Shown here: positions 45,291-54,290 of the stretch, piece by piece
Layout: each line of letters starts with the position of its first letter
Numbering within the stretch: position 1 is the first letter of the stretch
Assembly: GCF_025947365.1 (NCBI RefSeq)
Contig: NZ_CP110012.1
Location: forward strand, 682,001-746,000
Direction of reading: 5' to 3'
DNA from: Flavobacterium sp. N502540
GTDB lineage: Bacteria; Bacteroidota; Bacteroidia; Flavobacteriales; Flavobacteriaceae
DNA: 64,000 nt
Program-made: the position numbers and the translations under genes
The notes under the pieces: model-generated
What the model saw: only the letters and a program-made list of their open reading frames with translations
Database searches by the model: none
Told to the model about the DNA's origin: nothing

Positions 45291-45857
45291 ATGAAAAAGA
45301 TAATCTTAGCAGCTGTATTGTTTATCGCAACTTCAGCTACAATTCAGGCACAATTAGTACAATTTGGAGTTAAAGCAGGGGTTAACTTTGCAAGCCAACC
45401 AGGAGACGCGTCATTACAAGGTGTAGCTTTTGACAAAGATGGTATCACAAGTTATCATGTTGGTGTAGTTGCAGAAGTTAAATTGTTAGAAAAATTCTCA
45501 ATTCAACCTGAGCTTTTATATTCTACTCAAGGTGCAACGTATAAATTTAAAGATGCTCAACAAGACTTTAAAAACGAGTTAGCATATCTATCTGTTCCTG
45601 TAATGGCTAAAATTTATATGACAAAATCATTAAGCTTAGAAGTTGGTCCTCAAGCTTCCTTTTTAGTAAGTCAAAAAAATGATGTAAGATTTAATGATGC
45701 TAATACATTTGACTTTGCTCTTAATGCAGGTTTAGGATTAAAAATTACCAAAAGTATTTTTGTACAAGGTCGTTATAGTTTAGGTTTAACTGATGTTTCA
45801 TCAAGTGCAGATGTTAGAAACTCTGTAGTTCAGCTATCAGCCGGATTCTTGTTCTAA
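45291..45857 (+). CDS. Outer membrane beta-barrel protein (PorT-like family), paralogue
   Basis: 188 residues. Signal peptide ending at TIQAQLV (about 20), then the same strand pattern as the divergent neighbour (GVKAGVNFAS, SIQPELLYSTQGATY, LAYLSVPVMAKIYM, LSLEVGPQASFLVSQK) and a C-terminal Phe strand. The pair arose by duplication and inversion. It has its own -7 box and terminator. Confidence 0.85.
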   Translation: MKKIILAAVLFIATSATIQAQLVQFGVKAGVNFASQPGDASLQGVAFDKDGITSYHVGVVAEVKLLEKFSIQPELLYSTQGATYKFKDAQQDFKNELAYLSVPVMAKIYMTKSLSLEVGPQASFLVSQKNDVRFNDANTFDFALNAGLGLKITKSIFVQGRYSLGLTDVSSSADVRNSVVQLSAGFLF

Positions 45858-45880
45858 AAAATATATCACATACTTTTACA

Positions 45881-45914
45881 AAAACCGTTCTATTAATTGG
45901 AACGGTTTTTTTAT
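45881..45914 (+). terminator. Rho-independent terminator
   Basis: AAAACCGTTC (45881-45890) pairs with GAACGGTTTT (45900-45909), followed by T-rich sequence. Confidence 0.9.
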
Positions 45915-45928
45915 TTTTACAACTGTTC

Positions 45929-46066
45929 AATGGCGATGGCAAAAATCAATGACAATGGCAATGTCAAAATTCAATGACACTATCAATTGTTTTACATTTT
46001 ACATTTCACATATTACATTTCACATATTACATTTTACAAATTACATTTCACATATCACACCTTACT
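45929..46066. repeat. Two blocks of short tandem words before aroQ
   Basis: First a block of CAATGGCAATGTCAAAAATC-like words (45929-45990), then a block of ACATTTCACATATT-like words (46000-46066). The second is mirrored downstream of aroQ by the reverse-complement word GATGTGAAATGTCAAATG (46499-46518) and repeated TTACATTTAGCATC words (46648-46675). The reading frame of the aroQ ORF is open through the block by chance. Confidence 0.6.
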
Positions 46067-46070
46067 ATCC

Positions 46071-46484
46071 ATGAAAATCTGCATTATCAACGGACCCAAT
46101 TTGAATCTTTTAGGAAAAAGAGAACCGGAAGTTTACGGAAGTCAAACTTTTGAAGATTATTTTGCAACGTTGCAGGATAAATTCCCAAACATTGAACTTT
46201 CCTATTACCAAAGCAATATTGAAGGCGAATTGATTGGGAAAATTCAGGAATGCGGTTTTACTTTTGACGGAATTATTCTGAATGCAGGAGCTTACACTCA
46301 TACTTCAATAGGATTAGGCGATGCCATGAAAGCGGTTACAACTCCCGTGATCGAAGTACACATTTCTAACACTTACGCTCGTGAAAGTTTCAGACATCAG
46401 TCGTATTTATCCGGAAATGCCAAAGGTGTCATTCTTGGTTTCGGGCTAAAAAGCTACGAACTGGCCATTCAGTCTTTTCTGTGA
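46071..46484 (+). CDS. aroQ: Type II 3-dehydroquinate dehydratase
   Basis: 137 residues from ATG 46071. It dehydrates 3-dehydroquinate to 3-dehydroshikimate in the shikimate pathway. The motifs NGPNLNLLGKREPEVYG (with catalytic Arg and Tyr), NAGAYTHTSIGLGDA, HISNTYARESFRH and GFGLKSYELA are complete. The open frame reaches back to 45987, but that part encodes only the ACATTTCAC repeat and is not protein. Confidence 0.95.
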   Translation: MKICIINGPNLNLLGKREPEVYGSQTFEDYFATLQDKFPNIELSYYQSNIEGELIGKIQECGFTFDGIILNAGAYTHTSIGLGDAMKAVTTPVIEVHISNTYARESFRHQSYLSGNAKGVILGFGLKSYELAIQSFL

Positions 46485-46730
46485 GGCATAAAACTTCAGA
46501 TGTGAAATGTCAAATGTAAACTGCAGGATGAGAGCTGCAGGCAACAGGTTAATTTTTACCGATTACTATTTTTTGATTCTTAAATCGTAACCAAATGCAG
46601 TGTTCCAGGATTTACAACTTAAACAAATAAAACACTTCAGATCATATCTTACATTTAGCATCTTACATTTAACAAATAATTAATAGCCTCATTTTTAACT
46701 TATTCTATTTTTGTGAGAGATACTATTCTC

Positions 46731-49220
46731 ATGAAAAACTATACTTTACTTGCCTTTTTATTCTTTTCAATTTCAAATTTCGCCCAAATTAAGGGAACTG
46801 TAACTGATGAAAAAGGGACTCCTTTACCCTTTGTATCCATCTTTGAAGAAAACACCTATAGCGGAACAACTTCTAACGAACAGGGAAAATTTCAGCTTAC
46901 CGTAAAAGAGCCCGGCAAAAACAAAATCGTTTTTCAATATCTGGGGTATAAAACTCAAAAAATAACCATTTCTGCTAATGCAAAAACGACACTGCCGGAT
47001 GTAAAAATGGCTGAGGAAAGTTTTGCTTTAAACGAGGTAGTAATTGACCCCAAAAATAATCCTGCCAACGCCATTATTAAAAGTGCTATAGCAGCAAAAA
47101 AAGACAACTCCGACAAAATTGCGCGATATACTGCCGATTTTTACTCCAAAGGAATGTTTAAGGTCAAAGATTTACCTAAGAAGATTCTGGGACAAAAAGT
47201 AGATCTGGGTGACGATATGGCGTCGAATCTGGATTCTACCGGAACTGGTATTTTATATTTATCCGAAACCATCTCTAAAGTTAGTTTTGAAAAACCCAAC
47301 AAACTAAAAGAACACATTATTGCTTCGAAAATCTCGGGAAACAATAGAGGATACAGTTATAATACCGCTACACGGTCCACTTATGATTTTTACGAAAATA
47401 CTGTTGGCTTTGACACCAAACTCATTTCGCCTATTGCCAATAATGCCTTCAGCTATTACAAATACAAACTCGAAGCTTCTTTTTACGATGACAACAAACA
47501 GCAGATCTACAAAATCAAAGTAATCCCAAAACGCGATAAAGAGCCTGTTTTTGAAGGTTATATTTACATTGTCGATGACAGCTTTGCCATTTATGCCATC
47601 GATTTGGACATCAAAGGTTACCGCATGAAAAACGAATTCACGGAGGTAATGAATCTAAAACAAAATTTCACCTACAACACACAAAATAAAATCTGGATTA
47701 AAAATGCGCAAACCTTAAATTTTACAGCCGGTCTTTTTGGGATTAAATTTTCCGGAAAATTCGCTTACGTATATTCCAACTACGAATTTCCAGCTTCATT
47801 TGACAAGAAAACGTTTGGAAACGAAATTGTCGCTTTTGAACTTAACGCCAACAAAAAAGACGATGCTTTCTGGAACAGCATTCGCCCAATACCACTAACC
47901 ATTGAAGAAAGTACCGATTATACTAAAAAAGACAGTCTGCTGGTCATTCGAAAATCTCAAAAATACACCGACTCTATTGACGCCAAAAACAACAAGTTCA
48001 AAGCTCTGGACGTCTTAATGGGTTACGATTATAAAAACACCTTCAAAAGACATTCTTTCCACTATAAAGGATTACTGAATCTGACTTCCTTAAATTTTAA
48101 TACCGTTCAGGGTTTTAATTTAGATTCCGGTTTCTCTTTTAAGAAATGGAGTGAAGACGAAAGCAAAACGACTTCAACCAGTACCACCTTTAATTATGGT
48201 TTTTCAGACGAGCGCTTGCGGGTTATTGGAGAATTCAGTCATAAATTCAATACTATAAATTATGCTACGATCAATGCATCAGGAGGGACTAAAGTAGCAC
48301 AATTCAATAGTGCCGAACCCATAACCAAGTTGGTCAATTCAATAAGTTCTTTATTTTTTAAAGACAATTACATGAAACTGTATAATTTAGAATTTGCACA
48401 GATCAACTATTCACAAAACGTGCTGAATGGTGTTAGCCTCAATGCAAAATTGGGTTATGAGCAACGAAAACCACTTTTTAACACCACCGATTATTCTTTC
48501 TTTAAAAAAGAGGACTTCTACTCTTCCAATAATACATTAGCTCCAAACGACTTTACGATGCCGGAATTTGACCAGCACCATTTGTTTAAAGCGGCTTTAA
48601 GTGCCCGAATTAACTTTGGAAACAAATACATTTCAAGACCGGATGGAAGATATAATTTTAAAGACGACAAATTCCCAACACTTTTCTTAAATGTTGAAAA
48701 AGCCTTTGCAGCCAGCGAAAAAAAATATGAATTTGAAAAAATAGGAGCTACTGTACTCTACGATTTATCATTGGGCAATAAAGGTGTTTTAGGGATGAGT
48801 TTCAAGGCTGCTAAATTCTTTAATGCGGATAACATTTCGTTCATCGATTATAAACATTTTAACGGAAATCAAACCCATATTGGTACAAGCGATCGCTACC
48901 TGAATGTTTTCAACCTGATGCCTTATTATACCAACAGTACCAATGACAGCTATTTTGAAATGCATCTGGAGCACAACGACAAAGGTTTTATCATGAATAA
49001 AATCCCACTTTTGAATCTTTTAAAATCAACGATGAACATTGGCTTTCATTCACTGGCCGTACCGGACAGAAAACCATACACCGAGTTTACAGCTGGTTTA
49101 GATAATTTAGGATTTGGGAAGTTCAAAATCTTCAGGATAGACTATGTACATTCTTATCAGGGAGGAATCCAACAAAATGGTGTAGTTTTCGGATTGAAAA
49201 TCCTGAACGCACTAGACTAG
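46731..49220 (+). CDS. DUF5686 protein with carboxypeptidase-like domain, outer membrane
   Basis: 829 residues from ATG 46731, which begins with the signal peptide MKNYTLLAFLFFSISNFAQ. The GTG at 46713 lies inside the -7 box TATTTTTG (46706-46713) and is excluded. A carboxypeptidase-like regulatory domain (about 20-105) with the usual IKGTVTDEKGTPLPFVSIFEE start precedes a large beta-rich DUF5686 region ending in a probable barrel. The family resembles TonB-receptor relatives but lacks a plug; function unknown. Confidence 0.85.
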   Translation: MKNYTLLAFLFFSISNFAQIKGTVTDEKGTPLPFVSIFEENTYSGTTSNEQGKFQLTVKEPGKNKIVFQYLGYKTQKITISANAKTTLPDVKMAEESFALNEVVIDPKNNPANAIIKSAIAAKKDNSDKIARYTADFYSKGMFKVKDLPKKILGQKVDLGDDMASNLDSTGTGILYLSETISKVSFEKPNKLKEHIIASKISGNNRGYSYNTATRSTYDFYENTVGFDTKLISPIANNAFSYYKYKLEASFYDDNKQQIYKIKVIPKRDKEPVFEGYIYIVDDSFAIYAIDLDIKGYRMKNEFTEVMNLKQNFTYNTQNKIWIKNAQTLNFTAGLFGIKFSGKFAYVYSNYEFPASFDKKTFGNEIVAFELNANKKDDAFWNSIRPIPLTIEESTDYTKKDSLLVIRKSQKYTDSIDAKNNKFKALDVLMGYDYKNTFKRHSFHYKGLLNLTSLNFNTVQGFNLDSGFSFKKWSEDESKTTSTSTTFNYGFSDERLRVIGEFSHKFNTINYATINASGGTKVAQFNSAEPITKLVNSISSLFFKDNYMKLYNLEFAQINYSQNVLNGVSLNAKLGYEQRKPLFNTTDYSFFKKEDFYSSNNTLAPNDFTMPEFDQHHLFKAALSARINFGNKYISRPDGRYNFKDDKFPTLFLNVEKAFAASEKKYEFEKIGATVLYDLSLGNKGVLGMSFKAAKFFNADNISFIDYKHFNGNQTHIGTSDRYLNVFNLMPYYTNSTNDSYFEMHLEHNDKGFIMNKIPLLNLLKSTMNIGFHSLAVPDRKPYTEFTAGLDNLGFGKFKIFRIDYVHSYQGGIQQNGVVFGLKILNALD

Positions 49221-49225
49221 GTATA

Positions 49226-49435
49226 AAGTTGCAAAGGTACAGAGAGGCAAAGATTTTGTGTAACTTTCTCAAAGATTGAAATAAAAAAATCCGTTTAATC
49301 TTTAATCAAGAGTAAACGGATTTTTTTTAATATGTATCAGTTCGAATGAAGTCAGGAACTTCGCAAAGCATATCCCTTTGCTCCTCTGAACCTTTGTAAC
49401 TTTGAACCTTTGTAACTTTAAACCTTTTTCCTCAA
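49226..49435. repeat. Nested inverted repeat with terminator core
   Basis: The outer words GTTGCAAAGGTACAGAGAGGCAAAG (49229-49253) and CCTTTGCTCCTCTGAACCTTTGTAAC (about 49375-49400, with further AACTTTGAACCTTTG copies) are reverse complements of each other. The core stem AAAAAAATCCGTTTA/TAAACGGATTTTTTT (49283-49297 with 49313-49327) is a terminator for both convergent genes. Confidence 0.75.
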
Positions 49436-50307
49436 TGATAATCATCCGGTTCAATGTGAATCAACACGTTGCCCAATTGTGGAATTTTTTCTTTTAAAGT
49501 ATCCTGTAGTTTGTGTGATAGCTCATGTCCTTCTTTCACCGAAATTTTAGCAGAAACTATGGCGTGAAGGTCTACGTGATATCTCATTCCCGCTTTACGG
49601 ATAAAACACTTTTCGGTACCCAGAATACCCGGAACCGTTAAAGCCTTTACACGGATTTCTTCTACTAAATCATCGTTCAGATTTTCGTCCATAATTTCAC
49701 CTAAGGCCGGTCTGAAAATTTTATAACTGTTGTATAAGATAAAAAAAGCAGCAAAAAGTGCCGCCCAATCATCTGCTGATTCATACCCCTGCCCCATAAT
49801 CAACGCAATCGAAATTCCGGTAAATGCAGCTACCGAAGTGATCGCGTCACTGCGATGGTGCCAGGCATCTGCCGCCAATGATGAGCTGTTGGTTTGTTTG
49901 CTTCGTTTCATTACCAGACGAAACGAATATTCCTTCCATATAATAATAGCGCCCAAAACATAAAGTGTCCAGGATTTTGGTAAATCATGCGGAGTCTGGA
50001 TATTAGCAATACTCTCATATCCGATAATCGTCGCTGAAGTAATCAGAAAACCAACCACCAAAAACGTAATTAAAGGCTCTGCGCGGCCATGACCATAAGG
50101 ATGGTTCTCGTCTGCCGGTTTATTCGAATACTTAATTCCGAACAAAACCAAAAATGACGAAAATATATCGGTTGTCGATTCGATTGCATCGGCAATCAGG
50201 GCATAAGAATTGCCAAAAAAACCTGCCAGCCCTTTTAAGATGGCTAGGCAGGTGTTTCCTATAATACTGAAATAAGTAGCTTTTACAGCTTTTTGTTCAT
50301 CTGTCAT
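49432..50307 (-). CDS. Cation diffusion facilitator (zinc/divalent metal efflux)
   Basis: 291 residues. Six membrane segments (about 14-205) and a cytosolic domain (about 208-291) that ends in HIEPDDYH. The metal-site residues are visible in ADAIESTTDIFSSF and AWHHRSDAITS. It exports Zn2+ or a similar metal against protons; the exact metal cannot be told. A single gene. Confidence 0.9.
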   Translation of the reverse strand: MTDEQKAVKATYFSIIGNTCLAILKGLAGFFGNSYALIADAIESTTDIFSSFLVLFGIKYSNKPADENHPYGHGRAEPLITFLVVGFLITSATIIGYESIANIQTPHDLPKSWTLYVLGAIIIWKEYSFRLVMKRSKQTNSSSLAADAWHHRSDAITSVAAFTGISIALIMGQGYESADDWAALFAAFFILYNSYKIFRPALGEIMDENLNDDLVEEIRVKALTVPGILGTEKCFIRKAGMRYHVDLHAIVSAKISVKEGHELSHKLQDTLKEKIPQLGNVLIHIEPDDYH

Positions 50308-50322
50308 TTAGACTATTTTTTT

Positions 50323-50450
50323 CGCCACGAATTACACTAATTTCACTAATTTCAGAATTTAAAAATTAAATATCACAAATTTTATTTTAAGAAATTTGTG
50401 TAATAAAACACGATCTTAATATTTGTGTAATTCGTGAAATTCGTGGCTAA
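50323..50450. repeat. Inverted repeat of the GCCACGAATT family
   Basis: The left arm CGCCACGAATTACACTAATTTCAC (50323-50346) is matched as reverse complement by the right arm around GTGTAATTCGTGAAATTCGTGGC (50425-50447). The words ACACTAATT and CACTAATTT repeat inside. Confidence 0.75.
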
Positions 50451-50456
50451 CTTTTT

Positions 50457-51770
50457 TTACGCTCTCACGATTTTTGCTCCAATTGCTCTTAAACGCTCAT
50501 CGATACGCTCGTAACCACGGTCAATCTGCTCGATATTTTGGATTGTACTTGTTCCTTTTGCTGAAAGAGCGGCAATCAATAATGAGATTCCTGCACGAAT
50601 ATCAGGAGATGACATGGTTGTTGCTTTCAATTGAGACTCAAAATTATGTCCCATAACCACCGCTCTGTGCGGGTCGCATAACATAATTTTTGCTCCCATA
50701 TCGATTAATTTATCTACGAAAAACAAACGGCTTTCAAACATTTTCTGATGAATTAAAACATCGCCTTTAGCTTGTGTTGCTACAACCAAAACAATACTCA
50801 ATAAATCAGGAGTAAATCCTGGCCATGGCGCATCAGCAATAGTTAAAATAGAACCATCAATATCCGTTTTTACTTCGTATCCATCTTTATGAGCAGGAAT
50901 GTAAATATCGTCATTGCGTTTTTCAATAGTAATTCCCAATTTTCTAAATGTATTTGGAATCAAACCTAAATTTTCCCAGCTTACATTTTTGATCGTAATT
51001 TCGCTTTTTGTCATTGCCGCAAGACCAATCCATGAACCAATTTCGATCATATCCGGAAGAATTCTGTGCTCACATCCACCAAGGCTTTCAACACCTTCAA
51101 TAGTCAATAAGTTTGAACCTACTCCGGTAATTTTAGCTCCCATAGAGTTTAACATTTTACACAACTGCTGTAAGTAAGGCTCACACGCAGCATTGTAAAC
51201 AGTTGTTGTTCCTTTTGCCAAAACAGCAGCCATGACGATGTTTGCTGTTCCGGTTACTGATGCCTCATCAAGCAGCATATCTGTTCCGGTAAGACCTTCT
51301 TCAGGAGATTCTACTCCATAAAAATGATCTTCTCTGTTGTATCTGAATTTTGCTCCAAGATTAATGAAACCTTCGAAGTGTGTATCTAATCTACGACGTC
51401 CAATTTTATCTCCTCCAGGTTTTGGAATATATCCTTTACCAAAACGTGCCAAAAGCGGCCCAACAATCATAATAGAACCACGAAGAGCTCCACCTTCTTT
51501 TTTGAAAGCTTCAGTTTCCAAATAACCTACATTAACCTCATCTGCCTGAAACGTAATCGAACCCGGCTCATTTCGTTGGATTTTTACACCTAAATTACCC
51601 AATAAAGTAATTAATTTATTGATGTCAATAATATCGGGAATATTATTAATTCTCACTTTATCCCCCGTTAAAAGCACGGCGCATAAAATTTGTAACGCTT
51701 CATTTTTTGCTCCTTGCGGAGTGATTTCTCCTTTTAAAGGTGTTCCTCCTTCGATTTTAAAAATTCCCAT
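50457..51770 (-). CDS. murA: UDP-N-acetylglucosamine 1-carboxyvinyltransferase
   Basis: 437 residues. First committed step of peptidoglycan synthesis: transfers enolpyruvate from PEP to UDP-GlcNAc. The GAKNEALQ start and two repeated inside-out barrels are as in all MurA. The active-site loop reads PGGDKIGRRRLD (Asp121) where most MurA have PGGCxIG. The Cys is the target of fosfomycin; an Asp at this place keeps activity but gives resistance in other bacteria. Downstream of a DUF4290 gene on the same strand. Confidence 0.95.
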   Translation of the reverse strand: MGIFKIEGGTPLKGEITPQGAKNEALQILCAVLLTGDKVRINNIPDIIDINKLITLLGNLGVKIQRNEPGSITFQADEVNVGYLETEAFKKEGGALRGSIMIVGPLLARFGKGYIPKPGGDKIGRRRLDTHFEGFINLGAKFRYNREDHFYGVESPEEGLTGTDMLLDEASVTGTANIVMAAVLAKGTTTVYNAACEPYLQQLCKMLNSMGAKITGVGSNLLTIEGVESLGGCEHRILPDMIEIGSWIGLAAMTKSEITIKNVSWENLGLIPNTFRKLGITIEKRNDDIYIPAHKDGYEVKTDIDGSILTIADAPWPGFTPDLLSIVLVVATQAKGDVLIHQKMFESRLFFVDKLIDMGAKIMLCDPHRAVVMGHNFESQLKATTMSSPDIRAGISLLIAALSAKGTSTIQNIEQIDRGYERIDERLRAIGAKIVRA

Positions 51771-51781
51771 ATTTCTTTTTT

Positions 51782-51849
51782 AGGTTCTAAGGTTCTGAGA
51801 TTCTCAGGTTCTAAGCTAATATCTTAGCTCCTTAGCATCTTAGCTACTT
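51782..51849. repeat. GGTTCTAAG/CTTAGCATC repeat block
   Basis: GGTTCTAAGGTTCTGAG and TCAGGTTCTAAG are followed by ATCTTAGCTCCTTAGCATCTTAG, the same word family as the arms at 33.1-33.3 kb. The block lies between murA and the DUF4290 gene on the same strand. Confidence 0.7.
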
Positions 51850-51851
51850 TT

Positions 51852-52574
51852 TTACTTCTGATTATTATTTTTCTGAAAAGGTTTTGGTTTTCCCGAACCT
51901 TTATTGTTTTTATTACTTTGGATTTTTGGCTGTCCTGCCGGTGTAATCTTATTGGACATACGCTTATTGGTACGCAATAAATCGGTTGTATTTAAAAGTT
52001 CCTCCGAACTTTGAAGCAAATTGATTTTACCTCCCGACAACTCATACAGATGCTCAAAAATCACATCGTCTTTAACGGTATCTTTGTTCCAGCTTAAATA
52101 CGACTTTTTCATGTGATTGGCAATCACCATTACCAAAGCATTTTTCATCTCGCCATCTTCCCATTTATTGGCAACATCGATCATATACTTGATATTGTTT
52201 CCATAAAATCTGTATTTTGGAAAATTCTGCGGATACTGCAAAGCATCTGGTTTTAATTGCAAAACATCGCGAGACGGAATTGGGTATGGTGAATCAACAT
52301 TCAATTTGAAATCAGACATAATAAAAAGCTGATCCCATAATTTATGCTGAAAATCCGGCACATCCCGCAAATGCGGATTCAAACTTCCCATTACCTGAAT
52401 AATGTATTTAGCAGCTTTGTTGCGTGTTTCGGCATCTTCAATTGCAGTAGCCTGATCGATCAGTTTTTGCAAATGACGACCATACTCCGGAATGATTAAC
52501 CGTTGTCTTTCAGAATTGTATTCTAAATTAAAAACAACATCATTCGCACTTTCTTTTTTATATTTTTCGTTCAT
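51852..52574 (-). CDS. DUF4290 domain-containing protein
   Basis: 240 residues, cytosolic, with helical body (about 20-180) and a low-complexity basic tail (Lys/Asn/Gln/Gly/Pro from about 205). DUF4290 proteins of Bacteroidota lie near murA; their role is unknown. The gene begins 3 bases after the DUF493 gene stop, so DUF493, DUF4290 and murA form one run. Confidence 0.85.
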   Translation of the reverse strand: MNEKYKKESANDVVFNLEYNSERQRLIIPEYGRHLQKLIDQATAIEDAETRNKAAKYIIQVMGSLNPHLRDVPDFQHKLWDQLFIMSDFKLNVDSPYPIPSRDVLQLKPDALQYPQNFPKYRFYGNNIKYMIDVANKWEDGEMKNALVMVIANHMKKSYLSWNKDTVKDDVIFEHLYELSGGKINLLQSSEELLNTTDLLRTNKRMSNKITPAGQPKIQSNKNNKGSGKPKPFQKNNNQK

Positions 52575-52577
52575 AAG

Positions 52578-52874
52578 TTATAATGAAACTATACCTTCTA
52601 TGGTAGAAACTTCTTTGTATTTGCTAATCACCTGGTCAGCACTATGCATGGTAACATCAACCGAAACGCTGGTAAATTTACCGGTTTTAGATTTTGTGGT
52701 TTTGATAACCGCTCCCATACTGTCAAAAGCTTTTTCAACTCGCTCAACATTATCATCTACTGAAGGTACTATGAATTTATACAAGTATTCTGCTGGCCAG
52801 GTATTTGAATTGTCTAACTCAACTTTTAATCTTTCGTAAAATTCAGCGGTGTTTTTTTCTTTATCGTTCTCCAT
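52578..52874 (-). CDS. DUF493 family protein (YbeD-like)
   Basis: 98 residues with an alpha/beta pattern like YbeD: YLYKFIVPSVDDNVERVEKAF and GKFTSVSVDVTMHSADQVISKYKEV. Small ACT-like fold, thought to be regulatory; function unproven. First gene of a run with DUF4290 and murA. Confidence 0.85.
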   Translation of the reverse strand: MENDKEKNTAEFYERLKVELDNSNTWPAEYLYKFIVPSVDDNVERVEKAFDSMGAVIKTTKSKTGKFTSVSVDVTMHSADQVISKYKEVSTIEGIVSL

Positions 52875-52913
52875 TCGTAATTAAAAATAAACGCAAATAT
52901 ACGGTTTTGATTT

Positions 52914-53092
52914 CAGACTTTCGATTTTAGATTTTAGATTTTTCAGAAGGAAATAATGATTGTTTTTTTACCACAAATTCCACTAATTATCACTAAATAA
53001 AATAACTGATAAAAACTTTAGTTTTTGCACCATTTTAAAACAAGTCAATACCTAAAAAAATTAGCAAAAATTAGTGGAATTCGTGGCAAACT
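52914..53092. repeat. Inverted repeat of the CCACGAATT family plus a GATTTTAG tandem word
   Basis: TTTCGATTTTAGATTTTAGATTTTT (52919-52943) is a tandem word. Further right, ACCACAAATTCCACTAATTATCACTAA (52970-52996) is matched as reverse complement by TTAGCAAAAATTAGTGGAATTCGTGGCAAA (53061-53090). Confidence 0.7.
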
Positions 53093-53162
53093 TTTATATT
53101 TGAAAAACTTCACGCCTTTGCTCCCGATAGCTATCAGGATTACGGGATTGAACCACACCACA

Positions 53163-54074
53163 ATGAAAAAAATTATCATCTTACTTTTTACTACTCTCAC
53201 TTTTCACAACATTCACGCACAGGAAATTAAAACTTTAACCTATTTCCAAAACGACACACTCAAACTGGATTTAGATTTATACCTGCCCAAGAAAAAAGCC
53301 AATGAAAAAACGCCATTAATCTTATTTGCATTTGGAGGAGGCTTTTCAGGTGGAGAACGAACCAGTGAAAAAGATTTTGGGCTTTTTATGGCGAAAAACG
53401 GCTACGCGGTTGCCAGCATCTCCTACAGCCTATACATGAAAGGAAAAGATTTTGGCTGTAAAGGCGCTTTAACCGAAAAGATAAAAGCAATTCAAATTGG
53501 CGTTAGTGATATGTGGCAAGCCACCTCATTTTTAATTAAAAATGCAGCCCAATACAATCTCGACACATCAAAATTCTTTATTTCCGGAATCAGTGCAGGT
53601 GCCGAAATTGGTTTTCACGCTTCGTTCTGGGATTACAAACTGATGAATTTGTACCCAAACAATTTATCTCCTGATTTCAAATATGCCGGTTTCATTGGAG
53701 GTTCGGGTGCTATTATGGACATTAATCTAATTACCAAAGAAAAAGCCATTCCAATGCTGCTAGCACACGGAAACAATGACGAAACGGTTCCTTACAATGT
53801 AGGCTCGCATCGCTCCTGCTTAACAAATGCTTCTGGTTGGTTGATTTTATTTGGATCTTATGCCGTGTACAGTCAAATGAAAGACTTACATAAAAATATA
53901 GAATTGATTACTTTTTGCGGAGGCGGGCACGAATTTTCGGGATATTTATTTCATGAAGGACAGCAATATATCCTGGATTTTGTAAATAACGTTTTGAAAG
54001 GCAAAAAATTCGAATCGCATCTAATCGTCCCTTCCCAAAAGAAAAGCCACGGGAATTATTTATTTTGCGAATAA
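53163..54074 (+). CDS. Secreted alpha/beta hydrolase (carboxylesterase type)
   Basis: 303 residues from ATG 53163, which starts a signal peptide (MKKIIILLFTTLTFHNIHAQ); the longer frame from 53025 runs through repeat DNA and is not used. The hydrolase motifs are complete: oxyanion region FAFGGGFSGG, nucleophile GISAGAE, an Asp in HGNNDETVP and His in CGGGHEF. It probably cleaves an ester outside the cytosol. Substrate unknown. Confidence 0.85.
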   Translation: MKKIIILLFTTLTFHNIHAQEIKTLTYFQNDTLKLDLDLYLPKKKANEKTPLILFAFGGGFSGGERTSEKDFGLFMAKNGYAVASISYSLYMKGKDFGCKGALTEKIKAIQIGVSDMWQATSFLIKNAAQYNLDTSKFFISGISAGAEIGFHASFWDYKLMNLYPNNLSPDFKYAGFIGGSGAIMDINLITKEKAIPMLLAHGNNDETVPYNVGSHRSCLTNASGWLILFGSYAVYSQMKDLHKNIELITFCGGGHEFSGYLFHEGQQYILDFVNNVLKGKKFESHLIVPSQKKSHGNYLFCE

Positions 54075-54075
54075 T

Positions 54076-54290
54076 CATTTCGCCCCAATGGGGTTCCATA
54101 AATATTTCGTCCCGATGGGACTTATCGATATTTTCTAAAGCATATTTGCTTTTCAAACAATTTCTGAAATCTAAATATATACTAAAACGGAGCGGTATAT
54201 CACTGCTAAAAATCATTTCACCCCGGTAGGGCTCTCTTTCTGCAACCTCTTATTTTATATAAATATATCGCACCCCCGGAGCTTCTTAAT
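54076..54290. repeat. ATTTCGCCCC-GGGGT type repeats and gap before the AAA gene
   Basis: Four related elements in direct orientation: ATTTCGCCCCAATGGGGTTCC (54077-54097), ATTTCGTCCCGATGGGACT (54104-54122), ATTTCACCCCGGTAGGGCTC (54215-54234) and TATCGCACCCCCGGAGCTTC (54267-54286). Each has a small palindrome CCCC/GGGG. No gene lies between 54075 and 54425; TAAATTTG at 54401-54408 is a likely -7 box for the next gene. Confidence 0.65.

Noticed and set aside
45987..46070. N-terminal extension of aroQ
   Set aside because: The added residues come from translation of the ACATTTCAC repeat and the family begins at MKICIINGPN.
53025..53162. N-terminal extension of the secreted hydrolase
   Set aside because: It runs through inverted-repeat DNA, and the ATG at 53163 starts a clear signal peptide.
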